From: CAMBRQ01 sp945870325 | Lineage (GTDB): Bacteria; Bacillota; Clostridia; Lachnospirales; Lachnospiraceae | Assembly: GCF_050313795.1 (NCBI RefSeq) | Contig: NZ_JBNPMC010000013.1 | Location: 14,853-78,852 of the forward strand | Direction: 5' to 3' | DNA: 64,000 nucleotides | Shown: piece by piece, positions 52,760 to 60,388 of the stretch | Numbering within the stretch: position 1 is the stretch's first letter | How the letters are laid out: each line of letters starts with the position of its first letter | The notes under the pieces: model-generated | Database searches by the model: none | Seen by the model: only the letters and a program-made list of their open reading frames with translations | What the model was told of the DNA's origin: nothing | Program-made: the position numbers and the translations under genes

Positions 52760-53461
52760 CTAATAAGCAATTGCTTCTTCTCTGGACATCCAGAAATGAA
52801 TTCCTGTCGTGGAATCCATCCACCTGTCCTCATTAAAATCCTTAACCTCTACCCATTCTCCCTTACGATAATAGAAGTTCTCATCCACCAAAGACCACGC
52901 CTCATCAAATTCTTCTGTCGAATCAAAACTTTTAATCGTCAAAACTTTTGCCTTGTTACATCTGCATGATGGCAAGGTCGCTGATGTACGCTTGGCATCT
53001 GCCGGTATCAGAAGTTGTACCAGCCTGTCATTCACGCATTTCTTATAGCCCAGGATCGGTCCTGTCTCCGGACAATGCATCCGAAACCATTGCGTACTGT
53101 CATCTGAGATAATATCATCCAGTTTTGCAAATTCTAAAACAGCACCAAAGAGGTTCGCTCCACGGATATCACATCCCATCATATCACAATATCGAAGGGA
53201 GGCAGTCTGCATATTCGCATTCCTATAATTCGCTCCCTTCATAGAACAGCCGTCAAACAGTGCATTTTCAATAGATGCATTTTCAAAATTCACCTGATTC
53301 AGAACTACATTCTGAAAGGAACTAAGCGTAAAATCAAGTCCAGATAAATCCCATCCGGACAAATCCATATTCTCAAACGCTACATTCTGGAACACCAATC
53401 GTTCGCCCGCCTTACGGGCAGTCAATATCTGTTCCAGTTCTCCCTTTGTGATTTTTCTCAT
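52760..53461 (-). CDS. Pentapeptide-repeat protein
   Basis: 233 aa. Residues about 20-115 are pentapeptide repeats of the A(D/N)LxX type (FQNVAFENMDLSGWDLSGLDF, ANYRNANMQTASLRYCDM), which fold as a right-handed beta-helix. The remaining C-terminal half (about 120-233) is a separate domain with GPILGYKKCVND, a CRCNKAKVLTI stretch and ending in GIHFWMSREEAIAY. Function unknown; some such helices mimic DNA. ATG at 53461 follows AAGGA by 9 bases. Confidence 0.83.
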   Translation of the reverse strand: MRKITKGELEQILTARKAGERLVFQNVAFENMDLSGWDLSGLDFTLSSFQNVVLNQVNFENASIENALFDGCSMKGANYRNANMQTASLRYCDMMGCDIRGANLFGAVLEFAKLDDIISDDSTQWFRMHCPETGPILGYKKCVNDRLVQLLIPADAKRTSATLPSCRCNKAKVLTIKSFDSTEEFDEAWSLVDENFYYRKGEWVEVKDFNEDRWMDSTTGIHFWMSREEAIAY

Positions 53462-53523
53462 AATTATCATTCCTTCACTGCTAACCTTATGATTATAATC
53501 CTACGATAACCAAGCGTCTGCTA

Positions 53524-54059
53524 TTACAAATCTACAATTCTTGCTCTATGATGAATTGAGGGAAGGAACTTATTCAACAGATCCTTCGTCTTGAATTTCA
53601 GATGGCTTGTATTGATTCCCGGATTACATCCGAACCATTCTTCCTCTGCCACTTCTTTGTCTACAATGACCTGCACATAATCGTCCTCATCCATCAGAAG
53701 CCCTGCCACACTGGCAGAACCCGGAGTTGTTCCCAGATGTTCCATCATCTTCTCCGGCGGTGCAAAAGACATATGGGATACTCCTAACTTCTTACTGAAA
53801 GAAGAAGTATCAAATGCTTTATTCGCCGGCATCACAAGCAAGAAAATGTCGTCTTCTTCTGATTGCATAAAAATACGTTTTTACGGATCTCTGTGCCAAT
53901 TGCCGCATCAATCGCTGCACACTCTTCCATTGAAGCCGCCGGATCATTATCCACCTGTTCATATGGTATCTTTAACTTATCCAACGTCTCATACATCTTT
54001 CTTTCCAACGGCATGCGCTCATCGGTTGGTGCTGAAGTTCTAATCTCACTGATATACAT
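53524..54059 (-). pseudogene. proX: Prolyl-tRNA editing protein ProX, frameshifted
   Basis: YbaK-fold deacylase that removes alanine from tRNA(Pro). Two overlapping frames make one gene. The first (54059 down to 53832) carries the N-terminal part through IRKNVFLCNQKKTTF; the second (from about 53850 to 53524) continues with LLVMPANKAFDTSSFSKKLGVSHMSF, GTTPGSASVAGLLMD and FGCNPGINTSHLKFKTKDLL. One base appears to be missing near 53842-53846 (TTTTCTTGC; one more base would join the frames). All the rest is intact and full length (about 178 aa), and GGAGG precedes the ATG, so this is a recent lesion, a sequencing error, or programmed slippage. Confidence 0.82.
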
Positions 54060-54257
54060 TGTTTTGTTCCTCCACTACCTGATTCTTCTATAAATATATG
54101 TCTAACGCCATTATACCGAATCACATACTTCTTTGCAAATCTTTCTGTATACCAAATGTGTTCTTTCTTCATTCTGTATTACATAACAAATCCTTTTTTA
54201 CGCGCTAAGAAAACGTTAAGAACTTATGTTTTCTTTCACCAGGGGTTGCCTGATTTC
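54060..54257. other. Intergenic region, no gene seen
   Basis: The gap from 54060 to 54382 between proX and the DUF1538 gene is 323 bases. This first part is AT-rich with no convincing reading frame on either strand and probably holds the proX promoter. The remainder is the promoter and leader described next. Confidence 0.5.
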
Positions 54258-54287
54258 TTGTCCTCATGCTAAACTGATTGTGATAAT
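54258..54287 (+). promoter_or_regulatory. Promoter of DUF1538/P-II operon
   Basis: TTGTCC (54258-54263), 18-base spacer, GATAAT (54282-54287) with TG one base before it (extended -10). Transcription would start near 54294. Confidence 0.6.
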
Positions 54288-54310
54288 TATTTGATTTTTT
54301 AGATGATAGC

Positions 54311-54342
54311 GAGGAAGCATCCTGATGGTACTTCCTCTTTTT
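54311..54342 (+). terminator. Leader terminator/attenuator before DUF1538 gene
   Basis: GAGGAAG (54311-54317) pairs with CTTCCTC (54331-54337), with an inner CC/GG pair, followed by TTTTT: a canonical intrinsic terminator. It lies inside the leader, about 17 bases after the predicted transcription start and 41 before the start codon. A 16-codon open frame (54303-54353, MIARKHPDGTSSFYLY) overlaps it but has no ribosome site. Confidence 0.72.
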
Positions 54343-54382
54343 ATCTATATTAGTATTTATTCTAGAAGGAGCTGTTCATTTC

Positions 54383-55777
54383 ATGGATTTCTACCAGACC
54401 AAATTCGCAGAGAAATTAGAAGAAGCATTAAAAGCCGTACTTCCTATTATCGGAATCGTACTACTGTTAAGTTTTACCATTGCACCGATTCCTCCAAGCA
54501 TTCTGCTGCTGTGCTTTCTACTTGGCTTCATCATCACGATATCGGAACCGGACTTGCAGGTGCTTGCCGAGCAGGTTCCCTCGATTCCGAATTATACTCT
54601 GATTCTGGCAGTTGCCTTCGGTGTCGGCTTTTTCTTGGTGGTTGCCATGCTGCGTATGCTTTTTTCCAAGCCTTTGCCATCTTTATTAATTATATTTTAT
54701 CTGATTGTATTTGCTCTGGCTTTCTTCGTACCGGACGATTTTCTGGCAGTAGCATTCGACTCTGGCGGTGTGACCACCGGACCGATGACGGTTCCGTTCA
54801 TTATGTCTCTGGGTGTCGGTTTTGCTGCTGTTCGAAGTGATAAACATGCGGAGGATGACAGTTTCGGTCTGGTTTCCCTCTGTTCCATAGGACCGATTCT
54901 TGCAGTCCTCTTGCTTGGACTTTTATACCATCCTGAGGACACAGGATATACGCCCGCAGAACTGCCTGAGATTCAGGACTCTGTAGAACTCTGGAATTGC
55001 TTTGCACATGGATTCCCGGAATATATGAAAGAGATTGCAATATCGCTCCTGCCAATCGTGATATTTTTCGCCGCATTCCAGATATTCTCACTGCGGCTGA
55101 AAAAGAAAACACTACTGAAGATTATCATTGGGATTCTTTATACCTATGTCGGTCTGGTTCTGTTTCTTACCGGCGTTAATGTGGGATTCATGCCAGCAGG
55201 AAATCATCTTGGACAGATGATCGCTGCGCTTCCTTACCGCTGGATTCTGATTCCGATTGGTATGGTGATTGGATTCTTCATCGTAAAAGCAGAGCCTGCT
55301 GTCTATGTATTGATGGAGCAGGTAGAAGAGATTACTTCTGGTGCTATCTCCGGACGCGCTATGGGATTAAGTCTTTCTCTCGGTGTTGCTGTATCTGTTG
55401 GAATTGCTATGATCCGCGTCCTGACAGGTATTTCAATCTTCTGGTTCATCCTCCCTGGATATGTGATTGCCATATGCCTGTCTTTTTTCGTACCGAAGAT
55501 CTTCACCGCCATCGCATTTGATTCCGGTGGCGTTGCTTCTGGTCCGATGACAGCCACTTTCCTACTGCCTTTTGCCATGGGTGCCTGTCAGGCAGTAGGC
55601 GGCAACATTGTAAGAGATGCCTTCGGGATCGTGGCAATGGTTGCCATGACCCCATTAATCGCAATTCAGATACTGGGAGCAGTCTATCAGATTCAGTCTG
55701 CGAAGAAAGAAAGCACCGAGCCCGTACCGATATCCAGTCTTGATATCTGGGCGGATGATGATATTATAGAATTGTAG
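54383..55777 (+). CDS. DUF1538 membrane protein (duplicated)
   Basis: 464 aa, about twelve membrane helices in two homologous halves. Each half has an EPxxxVLxEQV motif (ISEPDLQVLAEQV; KAEPAVYVLMEQV) and an AFDSGGVxxGPMT motif (AFDSGGVTTGPMT about residue 131; AFDSGGVASGPMT about residue 379), the family hallmark. The inverted-repeat-like build and small polar motif within the membrane suggest a transporter or channel; substrate unknown. AGAAGGAGC lies upstream. The P-II-like gene follows 11 bases after the stop. Confidence 0.85.
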   Translation: MDFYQTKFAEKLEEALKAVLPIIGIVLLLSFTIAPIPPSILLLCFLLGFIITISEPDLQVLAEQVPSIPNYTLILAVAFGVGFFLVVAMLRMLFSKPLPSLLIIFYLIVFALAFFVPDDFLAVAFDSGGVTTGPMTVPFIMSLGVGFAAVRSDKHAEDDSFGLVSLCSIGPILAVLLLGLLYHPEDTGYTPAELPEIQDSVELWNCFAHGFPEYMKEIAISLLPIVIFFAAFQIFSLRLKKKTLLKIIIGILYTYVGLVLFLTGVNVGFMPAGNHLGQMIAALPYRWILIPIGMVIGFFIVKAEPAVYVLMEQVEEITSGAISGRAMGLSLSLGVAVSVGIAMIRVLTGISIFWFILPGYVIAICLSFFVPKIFTAIAFDSGGVASGPMTATFLLPFAMGACQAVGGNIVRDAFGIVAMVAMTPLIAIQILGAVYQIQSAKKESTEPVPISSLDIWADDDIIEL

Positions 55778-55788
55778 GAGGAATCCAT

Positions 55789-56475
55789 ATGAACGATATC
55801 TATATGCTTGGAATCATTACCAACCGCGGAATGCGTGATAAATTCATTCAGTTTTTTAAGATGCACAATATCCATGTAACACTCACTGCGCTGGGCGAGG
55901 GAACTGCCAACAGTGCCATCCTGGATTATCTGGGAATGGAGGCAACCGAGAAAGCCATTTACTTTGCCTTTGTTACCATGGATACCTGGAAATATCTGAA
56001 GAAAGAATTATATAGCAAAGTCAGAATTGATATCCCTGGCAGAGGAATTGCTTTTCTCATACCACTTAGCAGCATCGGAGGCAAGAAAGTACTGCAATAT
56101 CTCACCGTTGGCCAGGACGTATTATTAAAGGAGGAAAGCACCTTGCAGAACACAGAATATGAACTGTTAGTGACAATTGCAAATGCAGGATATATTGAGA
56201 CGATTATGGATGCGGCAAGAAGCGCCAAGGCTCCGGGTGGTACGGTCATCCATGCGAAAGGAACCGGTGCAGAACACGCGAAGAGATTCCTTGGAATCTC
56301 TCTTGCGGAAGAAAAAGAGATGATCTTTATTGTTGTACGTACTACACAGAAGAACGATATTATGAGAGCCATTATGCAGCAGGCAGGAACCGGAAGCCCT
56401 GCGGGAGGAATCATCTTCTCTCTGCCGGTTACCAGTACAGCCGGACTTCGCCTGTTAGAGGAGGAATCCAAGTAA
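55789..56475 (+). CDS. Double P-II-like nitrogen regulator domain protein
   Basis: 228 aa made of two P-II-like ferredoxin-fold domains (about 5-105 and 118-222). Each starts with a beta strand and turn (YMLGIITNRGM; ELLVTIANAGY) and ends with a strand plus loop (GIAFLIPLSS; GIIFSLPVTS). A T-loop-like GGTVIHAKGTG is seen in the second. The uridylylated Tyr of GlnB is not apparent. GlnB/GlnK proteins block membrane transporters such as AmtB; here the adjoining DUF1538 protein is the natural partner. AGGAGG precedes the ATG. Confidence 0.85.
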   Translation: MNDIYMLGIITNRGMRDKFIQFFKMHNIHVTLTALGEGTANSAILDYLGMEATEKAIYFAFVTMDTWKYLKKELYSKVRIDIPGRGIAFLIPLSSIGGKKVLQYLTVGQDVLLKEESTLQNTEYELLVTIANAGYIETIMDAARSAKAPGGTVIHAKGTGAEHAKRFLGISLAEEKEMIFIVVRTTQKNDIMRAIMQQAGTGSPAGGIIFSLPVTSTAGLRLLEEESK

Positions 56476-56544
56476 CAGTATGGCAAACTTTGGCGAGATA
56501 TGTTAAAATGACATATTATGCAGAAAGATAAGGAGTATAATTCT

Positions 56545-57132
56545 ATGAGATATATCTTAGCCTCTGCCTCTCCAAGAAGAAAAGAACTTATGGAACAGGC
56601 AGGATTCCGATTCGAAGTAATTCCATCTACTGTGGAAGAAAAAATTACAAAGACCATTCCATCCGAAGTGGTGATGGAACTGGCTGCCCAAAAAGCGCAG
56701 GATGTATTCGAACACCACGGCACCAAAGATTGTGTTGTAATTGGTGCAGACACGGTTGTCGTATACCGTGATGAGATTCTTGGCAAGCCAGCCGATAAAG
56801 CGGAAGCCTATGACATGCTTTCCATGCTGGCAGATCGTACGCATCAGGTCTACACAGGCGTATCCCTAATCATCTCTAAAAAGGGACAGGTGCATACAAA
56901 GACCTTCTATGAATCAACAGATGTTACTTTCTGCCCGATCTGTAAGGAAGATCTGCGTGCCTATGTAGAATCCGGCGATCCACTGGACAAAGCCGGCGCT
57001 TATGGAATTCAGGGGACATTTGCCATCCATGTAAAATGCATCAAAGGAGATTACAACAACGTAGTCGGTCTGCCTGTCTGCCGTCTGTATCAGGAATTGC
57101 TCTCTGAGTATGTATCTCCTTTGTCAGAATGA
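56545..57132 (+). CDS. maf: Maf family nucleotide pyrophosphatase
   Basis: 195-aa dTTP/UTP pyrophosphatase, housecleaning enzyme linked to septum control. ILASASPRRKELMEQAGF, VIGADTVV, GKPADKAEAYDML and DKAGAYGIQG are family motifs. ATG at 56545 follows AAGGAG by 9 bases. The 69-base gap from the P-II gene contains TAAAAT with TG before it, so it may have its own promoter. Its last 43 bases overlap the convergent gene at 57090. Confidence 0.94.
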   Translation: MRYILASASPRRKELMEQAGFRFEVIPSTVEEKITKTIPSEVVMELAAQKAQDVFEHHGTKDCVVIGADTVVVYRDEILGKPADKAEAYDMLSMLADRTHQVYTGVSLIISKKGQVHTKTFYESTDVTFCPICKEDLRAYVESGDPLDKAGAYGIQGTFAIHVKCIKGDYNNVVGLPVCRLYQELLSEYVSPLSE

Positions 57133-57962
57133 TAGTTATAAAGATTTTTTCGTTCTTTTAGTTTTTTCAAATCTTTTAAGTGTTTGATCGGCCCCATTGA
57201 TTTGATGGGGCTTTTCCATTCTCTGGCAATCTGTCGTCGAAGATCCGTATCTAATCTGCCTGGAGGCTGAATATCCAGTTTCTTATGGACCACATCATTC
57301 TCTGATGCATAGTTAAAAGATTCCGTATCCATAATCTGCCGCCCAAAATCTTCCCATGTATATTTCCTGTCATGTTCCATCCTGTAATATGCAATATCTC
57401 CAATCACATATCCATTCTTATCCATCTCCAAGACATTCCACTGACTGACAAAATTCCCCTCCCGGTCAAGAATGAACTCAGAATGAAAATCAGGTGTAAG
57501 ACGCTTCTTGTTCTCCCTTCCTCTCTGATACCTCCAATAATCTGAATCTGACGGATACTTATTGTGAAGACGCGCCGGCTCTCTGAGCAGTTTTCTTCCG
57601 TTCAATCCGCCACGCTCATTTGCTGCAAATACATAGGCTTCCAGAGCCTCCTCGTCCGTCATTCCTTTTTCTTTAAAATACTTTCGGACATATGTGATAT
57701 TGTGCCTGTCAATATACATACGGAATTGATGAATCATCCGCCCTTCTTCATCCGGTATTTCCAATAATCCGATATCACCATATTCAGCGACAACCATATC
57801 CGCCCATCTCTGAAATAACGAACTATGTGGCGGTACTCTCTCCCCTACGAGGAAGCCTTTCTTAAACTGCAGCATCCCATGTGAATCGATATAGCCGCCC
57901 ATTTTTCGAATCACATCCATGATCCGACCGTATCTCAAAGTATTGGTTCTACATTCTTTCAT
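57090..57962 (-). CDS. Hypothetical protein
   Basis: About 290 aa; not recognised with confidence (a distant DUF3114-type resemblance is possible). Soluble, basic and aromatic-rich: RYGRIMDVIRKMGGYIDSHG, YIDRHNITYVRKYFKEKGMTDEEALEAYVFAANERGG, and a Lys-rich C-terminal part (IKHLKDLKKLKERK). No membrane segment. ATG at 57962 follows GGGG by 7 bases; ATG 57992 is an alternative. Overlaps maf by 43 bases tail to tail; 40 bases after the DUF434 gene on the same strand. Confidence 0.6.
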   Translation of the reverse strand: MKECRTNTLRYGRIMDVIRKMGGYIDSHGMLQFKKGFLVGERVPPHSSLFQRWADMVVAEYGDIGLLEIPDEEGRMIHQFRMYIDRHNITYVRKYFKEKGMTDEEALEAYVFAANERGGLNGRKLLREPARLHNKYPSDSDYWRYQRGRENKKRLTPDFHSEFILDREGNFVSQWNVLEMDKNGYVIGDIAYYRMEHDRKYTWEDFGRQIMDTESFNYASENDVVHKKLDIQPPGRLDTDLRRQIAREWKSPIKSMGPIKHLKDLKKLKERKNLYNYHSDKGDTYSESNS

Positions 57963-58001
57963 ATACTGTCCCCGATATCTTATACTAGACAAAGTTTCAA
58001 A

Positions 58002-58706
58002 CTATTGTAACTGAATCATCCATACAGATTCTATATGTTCCATAATCTTAGGCATTATATTCAGCCAGCTGATGCAATGATTCAAAATGATAGCATCTCC
58101 ACTAATAACCCCATCCCTTTGTTCTAATGTCCGATCTACATCATTGATTACTTGAACCTTTACAGACACATCATATTTATCTGCACACTCTATAATCAAA
58201 CTTGATAATCTGCCCGAATTGGAAACTGGCGCATCTAAGTAAAAGCAAGCATTTTCTATCCCTAAGAAATCCAATTGATGCAATATCAGTTCAATTGCTT
58301 TTTTCGTTTGCTCAATAATGTGATAAGTTCCACGTAGTCCTGCCAAATCGCGTATTGTTCCATCTCCACAGGCAAAAACCGGACCTCCTGACAACGCTAC
58401 CTCCAATGTAATAATTGTATTGAAGCCATCAATATGCACTGTTTTAGGCAGATTATTCTCTGCTTGAATTAATCGTTCTTTACGGTTCCGTTCCACAATC
58501 CATTCTTTGGGCGATACAGTTCTTGCCAGGGCTAAACGCTGCCGTTCCGAAAATAGATAGTGATTGCCGACAAATGTTGTCGTTTGCTTTACTCCATATC
58601 CCTGATCCAGAAGAAATTGTACTTCTCTTGCCGCTTTTTTTAATTGTTCTAACTGGGTTCCGGCAAATTGTTTTTCATCTTCCGGGACGTAACCTCGTTT
58701 GCCCAT
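58002..58706 (-). CDS. DUF434/DUF5616 domain protein
   Basis: 234 aa. N-terminal DUF434 (about 1-60; KRGYVPEDEKQF and LLDQGYGVKQTTTFVGNHYLFSERQRLALAR), then DUF5616 (about 85-230; VHIDGFNTIITLEVALSGGPVFACGDGTIRDLAGLRGTYH, and FYLDAPVSNSGRLSSL). Acidic residues in the DUF5616 part (IDGFN, GDGT, LDAPVSNSG, NDVD) recall PIN-like nucleases, but I do not assert nuclease activity. AAAGGA precedes the ATG. Confidence 0.72.
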   Translation of the reverse strand: MGKRGYVPEDEKQFAGTQLEQLKKAAREVQFLLDQGYGVKQTTTFVGNHYLFSERQRLALARTVSPKEWIVERNRKERLIQAENNLPKTVHIDGFNTIITLEVALSGGPVFACGDGTIRDLAGLRGTYHIIEQTKKAIELILHQLDFLGIENACFYLDAPVSNSGRLSSLIIECADKYDVSVKVQVINDVDRTLEQRDGVISGDAIILNHCISWLNIMPKIMEHIESVWMIQLQ

Positions 58707-58736
58707 AGCATTTTCCTTTCATCAGTTTATTCGCAT

Positions 58737-58868
58737 TTAATTTTTATGCATAACTTGCAAAGACCTGCCACTGGCAGTTTCTTCCGGATACCTTGACAAT
58801 TCAAAATGCGCTGTAACCTTATAAACCAATTCATCAATTGTCATTGTTCCATCACTGATAATTGACAT
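58737..58868 (-). other. Small reading frame or gene remnant (43 aa)
   Basis: Starts MSIISDGTMTIDELVYK and ends LQVMHKN. In-frame codons extend 8 residues further upstream (KAENY before Met) before a stop, and there is no good ribosome site, so it looks more like the C-terminal remnant of a lost gene than a functional small protein. Occupies most of the 200-base gap between the DUF434 gene and the P-loop gene. Confidence 0.35.
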
Positions 58869-58906
58869 ATAGTTTTCCGCTTTACACTGTTGTTGTCATA
58901 TCCATA

Positions 58907-59521
58907 TTATTCATATCCATCATTCAATATTTCTTCTCTATACTCAATGATTTTATCTAATATCTCTTCCCTATCTATCTTCCCAAAATCCGTCGTATCC
59001 ACAATAATATGTGGACCATTTGCCACGAAACAATCCATCCCCCGATTAGTAATCCCTGCCACGAATCCTTCATATGAAATCGAAGTTACATCGCCTGGCG
59101 TTCCTCTCTCGGGATAACATTGATTGACAACATGTCCACGATGCCTGTCTGGACTATCATTTCTTTCCAGAAAACGCTGATATATTTTCTTATAGTCACC
59201 TGTTAAAGTAACAGTAATTGCCGTATAGGAATATTTTTCAAGAATCGCAAGCAGCCCTTCTCTTGAAATATTCTCAAAATTATTCTCCAATATAAAAGGT
59301 TGCTGTCTTTTCATTAACTGCTCGGCCATATAGTACATGATATCCATACTGGCAATTCCTAATCGAACCTTTTCTTCTCTTGACCGGAATCCGATTACGT
59401 CATACATCAATTCCTTAATGTTATCTTTTGAAATAACTGGCAGGTTCAAATGATTGGCCAAAAATTCAGCCATTGTACTCTTTCCGGAAGCCGGAATTCC
59501 AGTAATTAATATACAGTACAT
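58907..59521 (-). CDS. P-loop ATPase/kinase (AAA_33, zeta-toxin-like fold)
   Basis: 204 aa. Walker A GIPASGKST (8-16), followed by a Lys/Asp-containing LPVISKDNIKELMYDVIGF typical of small-molecule and nucleotide kinases with a zeta-toxin-like fold. C-terminal DTTDFGKIDREEILDKI. Substrate unknown. No antitoxin partner, so not called a toxin. GGAGG precedes the ATG; 17 bases after the acetyltransferase stop. Confidence 0.8.
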   Translation of the reverse strand: MYCILITGIPASGKSTMAEFLANHLNLPVISKDNIKELMYDVIGFRSREEKVRLGIASMDIMYYMAEQLMKRQQPFILENNFENISREGLLAILEKYSYTAITVTLTGDYKKIYQRFLERNDSPDRHRGHVVNQCYPERGTPGDVTSISYEGFVAGITNRGMDCFVANGPHIIVDTTDFGKIDREEILDKIIEYREEILNDGYE

Positions 59522-59537
59522 GATGGTACCTCCACAT

Positions 59538-60116
59538 CTATGCTTTTATATTATTTTGCAAAATATAATAATCTGTGTAAATTTCACGGTCATGCCCACC
59601 GATTAATTTTTCCTCTGATGCTATAAATCCCATCTTTTCTAATGCAGATTTCCTCTCTGAAGCAAAACCAAGAACCTTCGTTGCAATCGTCTTACATTCA
59701 AATACATCAAATGCAGGCAGCGTAATCAGAGATAATATTTCAAGGATTTTTTCTGATTGTTCGTAATCACTTCTTAAATCTAACCGCAACAGGCCACAAT
59801 GATTGAAATAGTCATCCGATCTACGATGGAACAACTCAATTGTTCCAATCGCATGCTGAATTTTTTTGTCATAAATTGTCCAGCGTACAAAGCCTTCTCT
59901 CTGGTATTCCCACAGCCAGTAATCGATTGCGCTTTGCATACGTTCTAATGACGTATAGTAGAAATCATCACCACCACAATTATCACTGTTAAAGAATGGT
60001 ACGGCTTTTTCATCCGAATATACCAATAATAAATCTGGTGCATCTGACATATCTACAAGTTTCAGAAGATAATTTTCATTTTCATATACAGGACATTTTT
60101 CATATGGACTCACCAT
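59538..60116 (-). CDS. GNAT family N-acetyltransferase
   Basis: 192 aa. RimJ/RimL-type GNAT: N-terminal substrate part (SPYEKCPVYENENYLLKLVDMSDAPDLL), HAIGTIELFHR, then an acetyl-CoA-binding-like region (LRLDLRSDYEQSEKILEIL) and ALEKMGFIASEE near the end. The usual QxxGxG/A loop is poorly kept. ATG at 60116 follows GGAGG. Substrate unknown. Confidence 0.8.
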   Translation of the reverse strand: MVSPYEKCPVYENENYLLKLVDMSDAPDLLLVYSDEKAVPFFNSDNCGGDDFYYTSLERMQSAIDYWLWEYQREGFVRWTIYDKKIQHAIGTIELFHRRSDDYFNHCGLLRLDLRSDYEQSEKILEILSLITLPAFDVFECKTIATKVLGFASERKSALEKMGFIASEEKLIGGHDREIYTDYYILQNNIKA

Positions 60117-60176
60117 AAGACACCTCCGTTTTTTTCTCCAGTGTAACATAGCATATACGACAACAGGATGTCATAA

Positions 60177-60373
60177 TTATTGATACAAAGAGACAACTCT
60201 TGAAGCTGCTTTCGACATATTGGCTACTTTTTCCAATGTATGTTTTGCCTTTTGATCTTCCGTAGCCGTTATCAGACCTTGTAATGCTGTTAAAATATAA
60301 GAATAGTCATCTGAAGTAACAAATTCATAGTGCGGCAGCCATTAATAGACTCAATAAGTATTTTACGATTCAT
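60177..60373 (-). pseudogene. Small frameshifted gene, unknown
   Basis: A start with a fair ribosome site (AAAAGG, 6 bases before ATG at 60373) begins MNRKILIESINGCR; the matching continuation (HYEFVTSDDYSYILTAL... to KAASRVVSLYQ, stop at 60177) is in another frame. One base appears lost near 60332-60340. Joined, it would give about 65 aa. Not recognised. Confidence 0.45.
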
Positions 60374-60388
60374 CCGGTACCTTTTCTC

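Noticed and set aside
55789..56475. Classical GlnB/GlnK
   Set aside because: It is a double-domain protein without the T-loop Tyr and without amtB, glnA or glnD nearby.
58907..59521. Zeta-type toxin of a toxin-antitoxin pair
   Set aside because: The fold resembles zeta kinases, but no small antitoxin gene adjoins it and many metabolic kinases share the fold.
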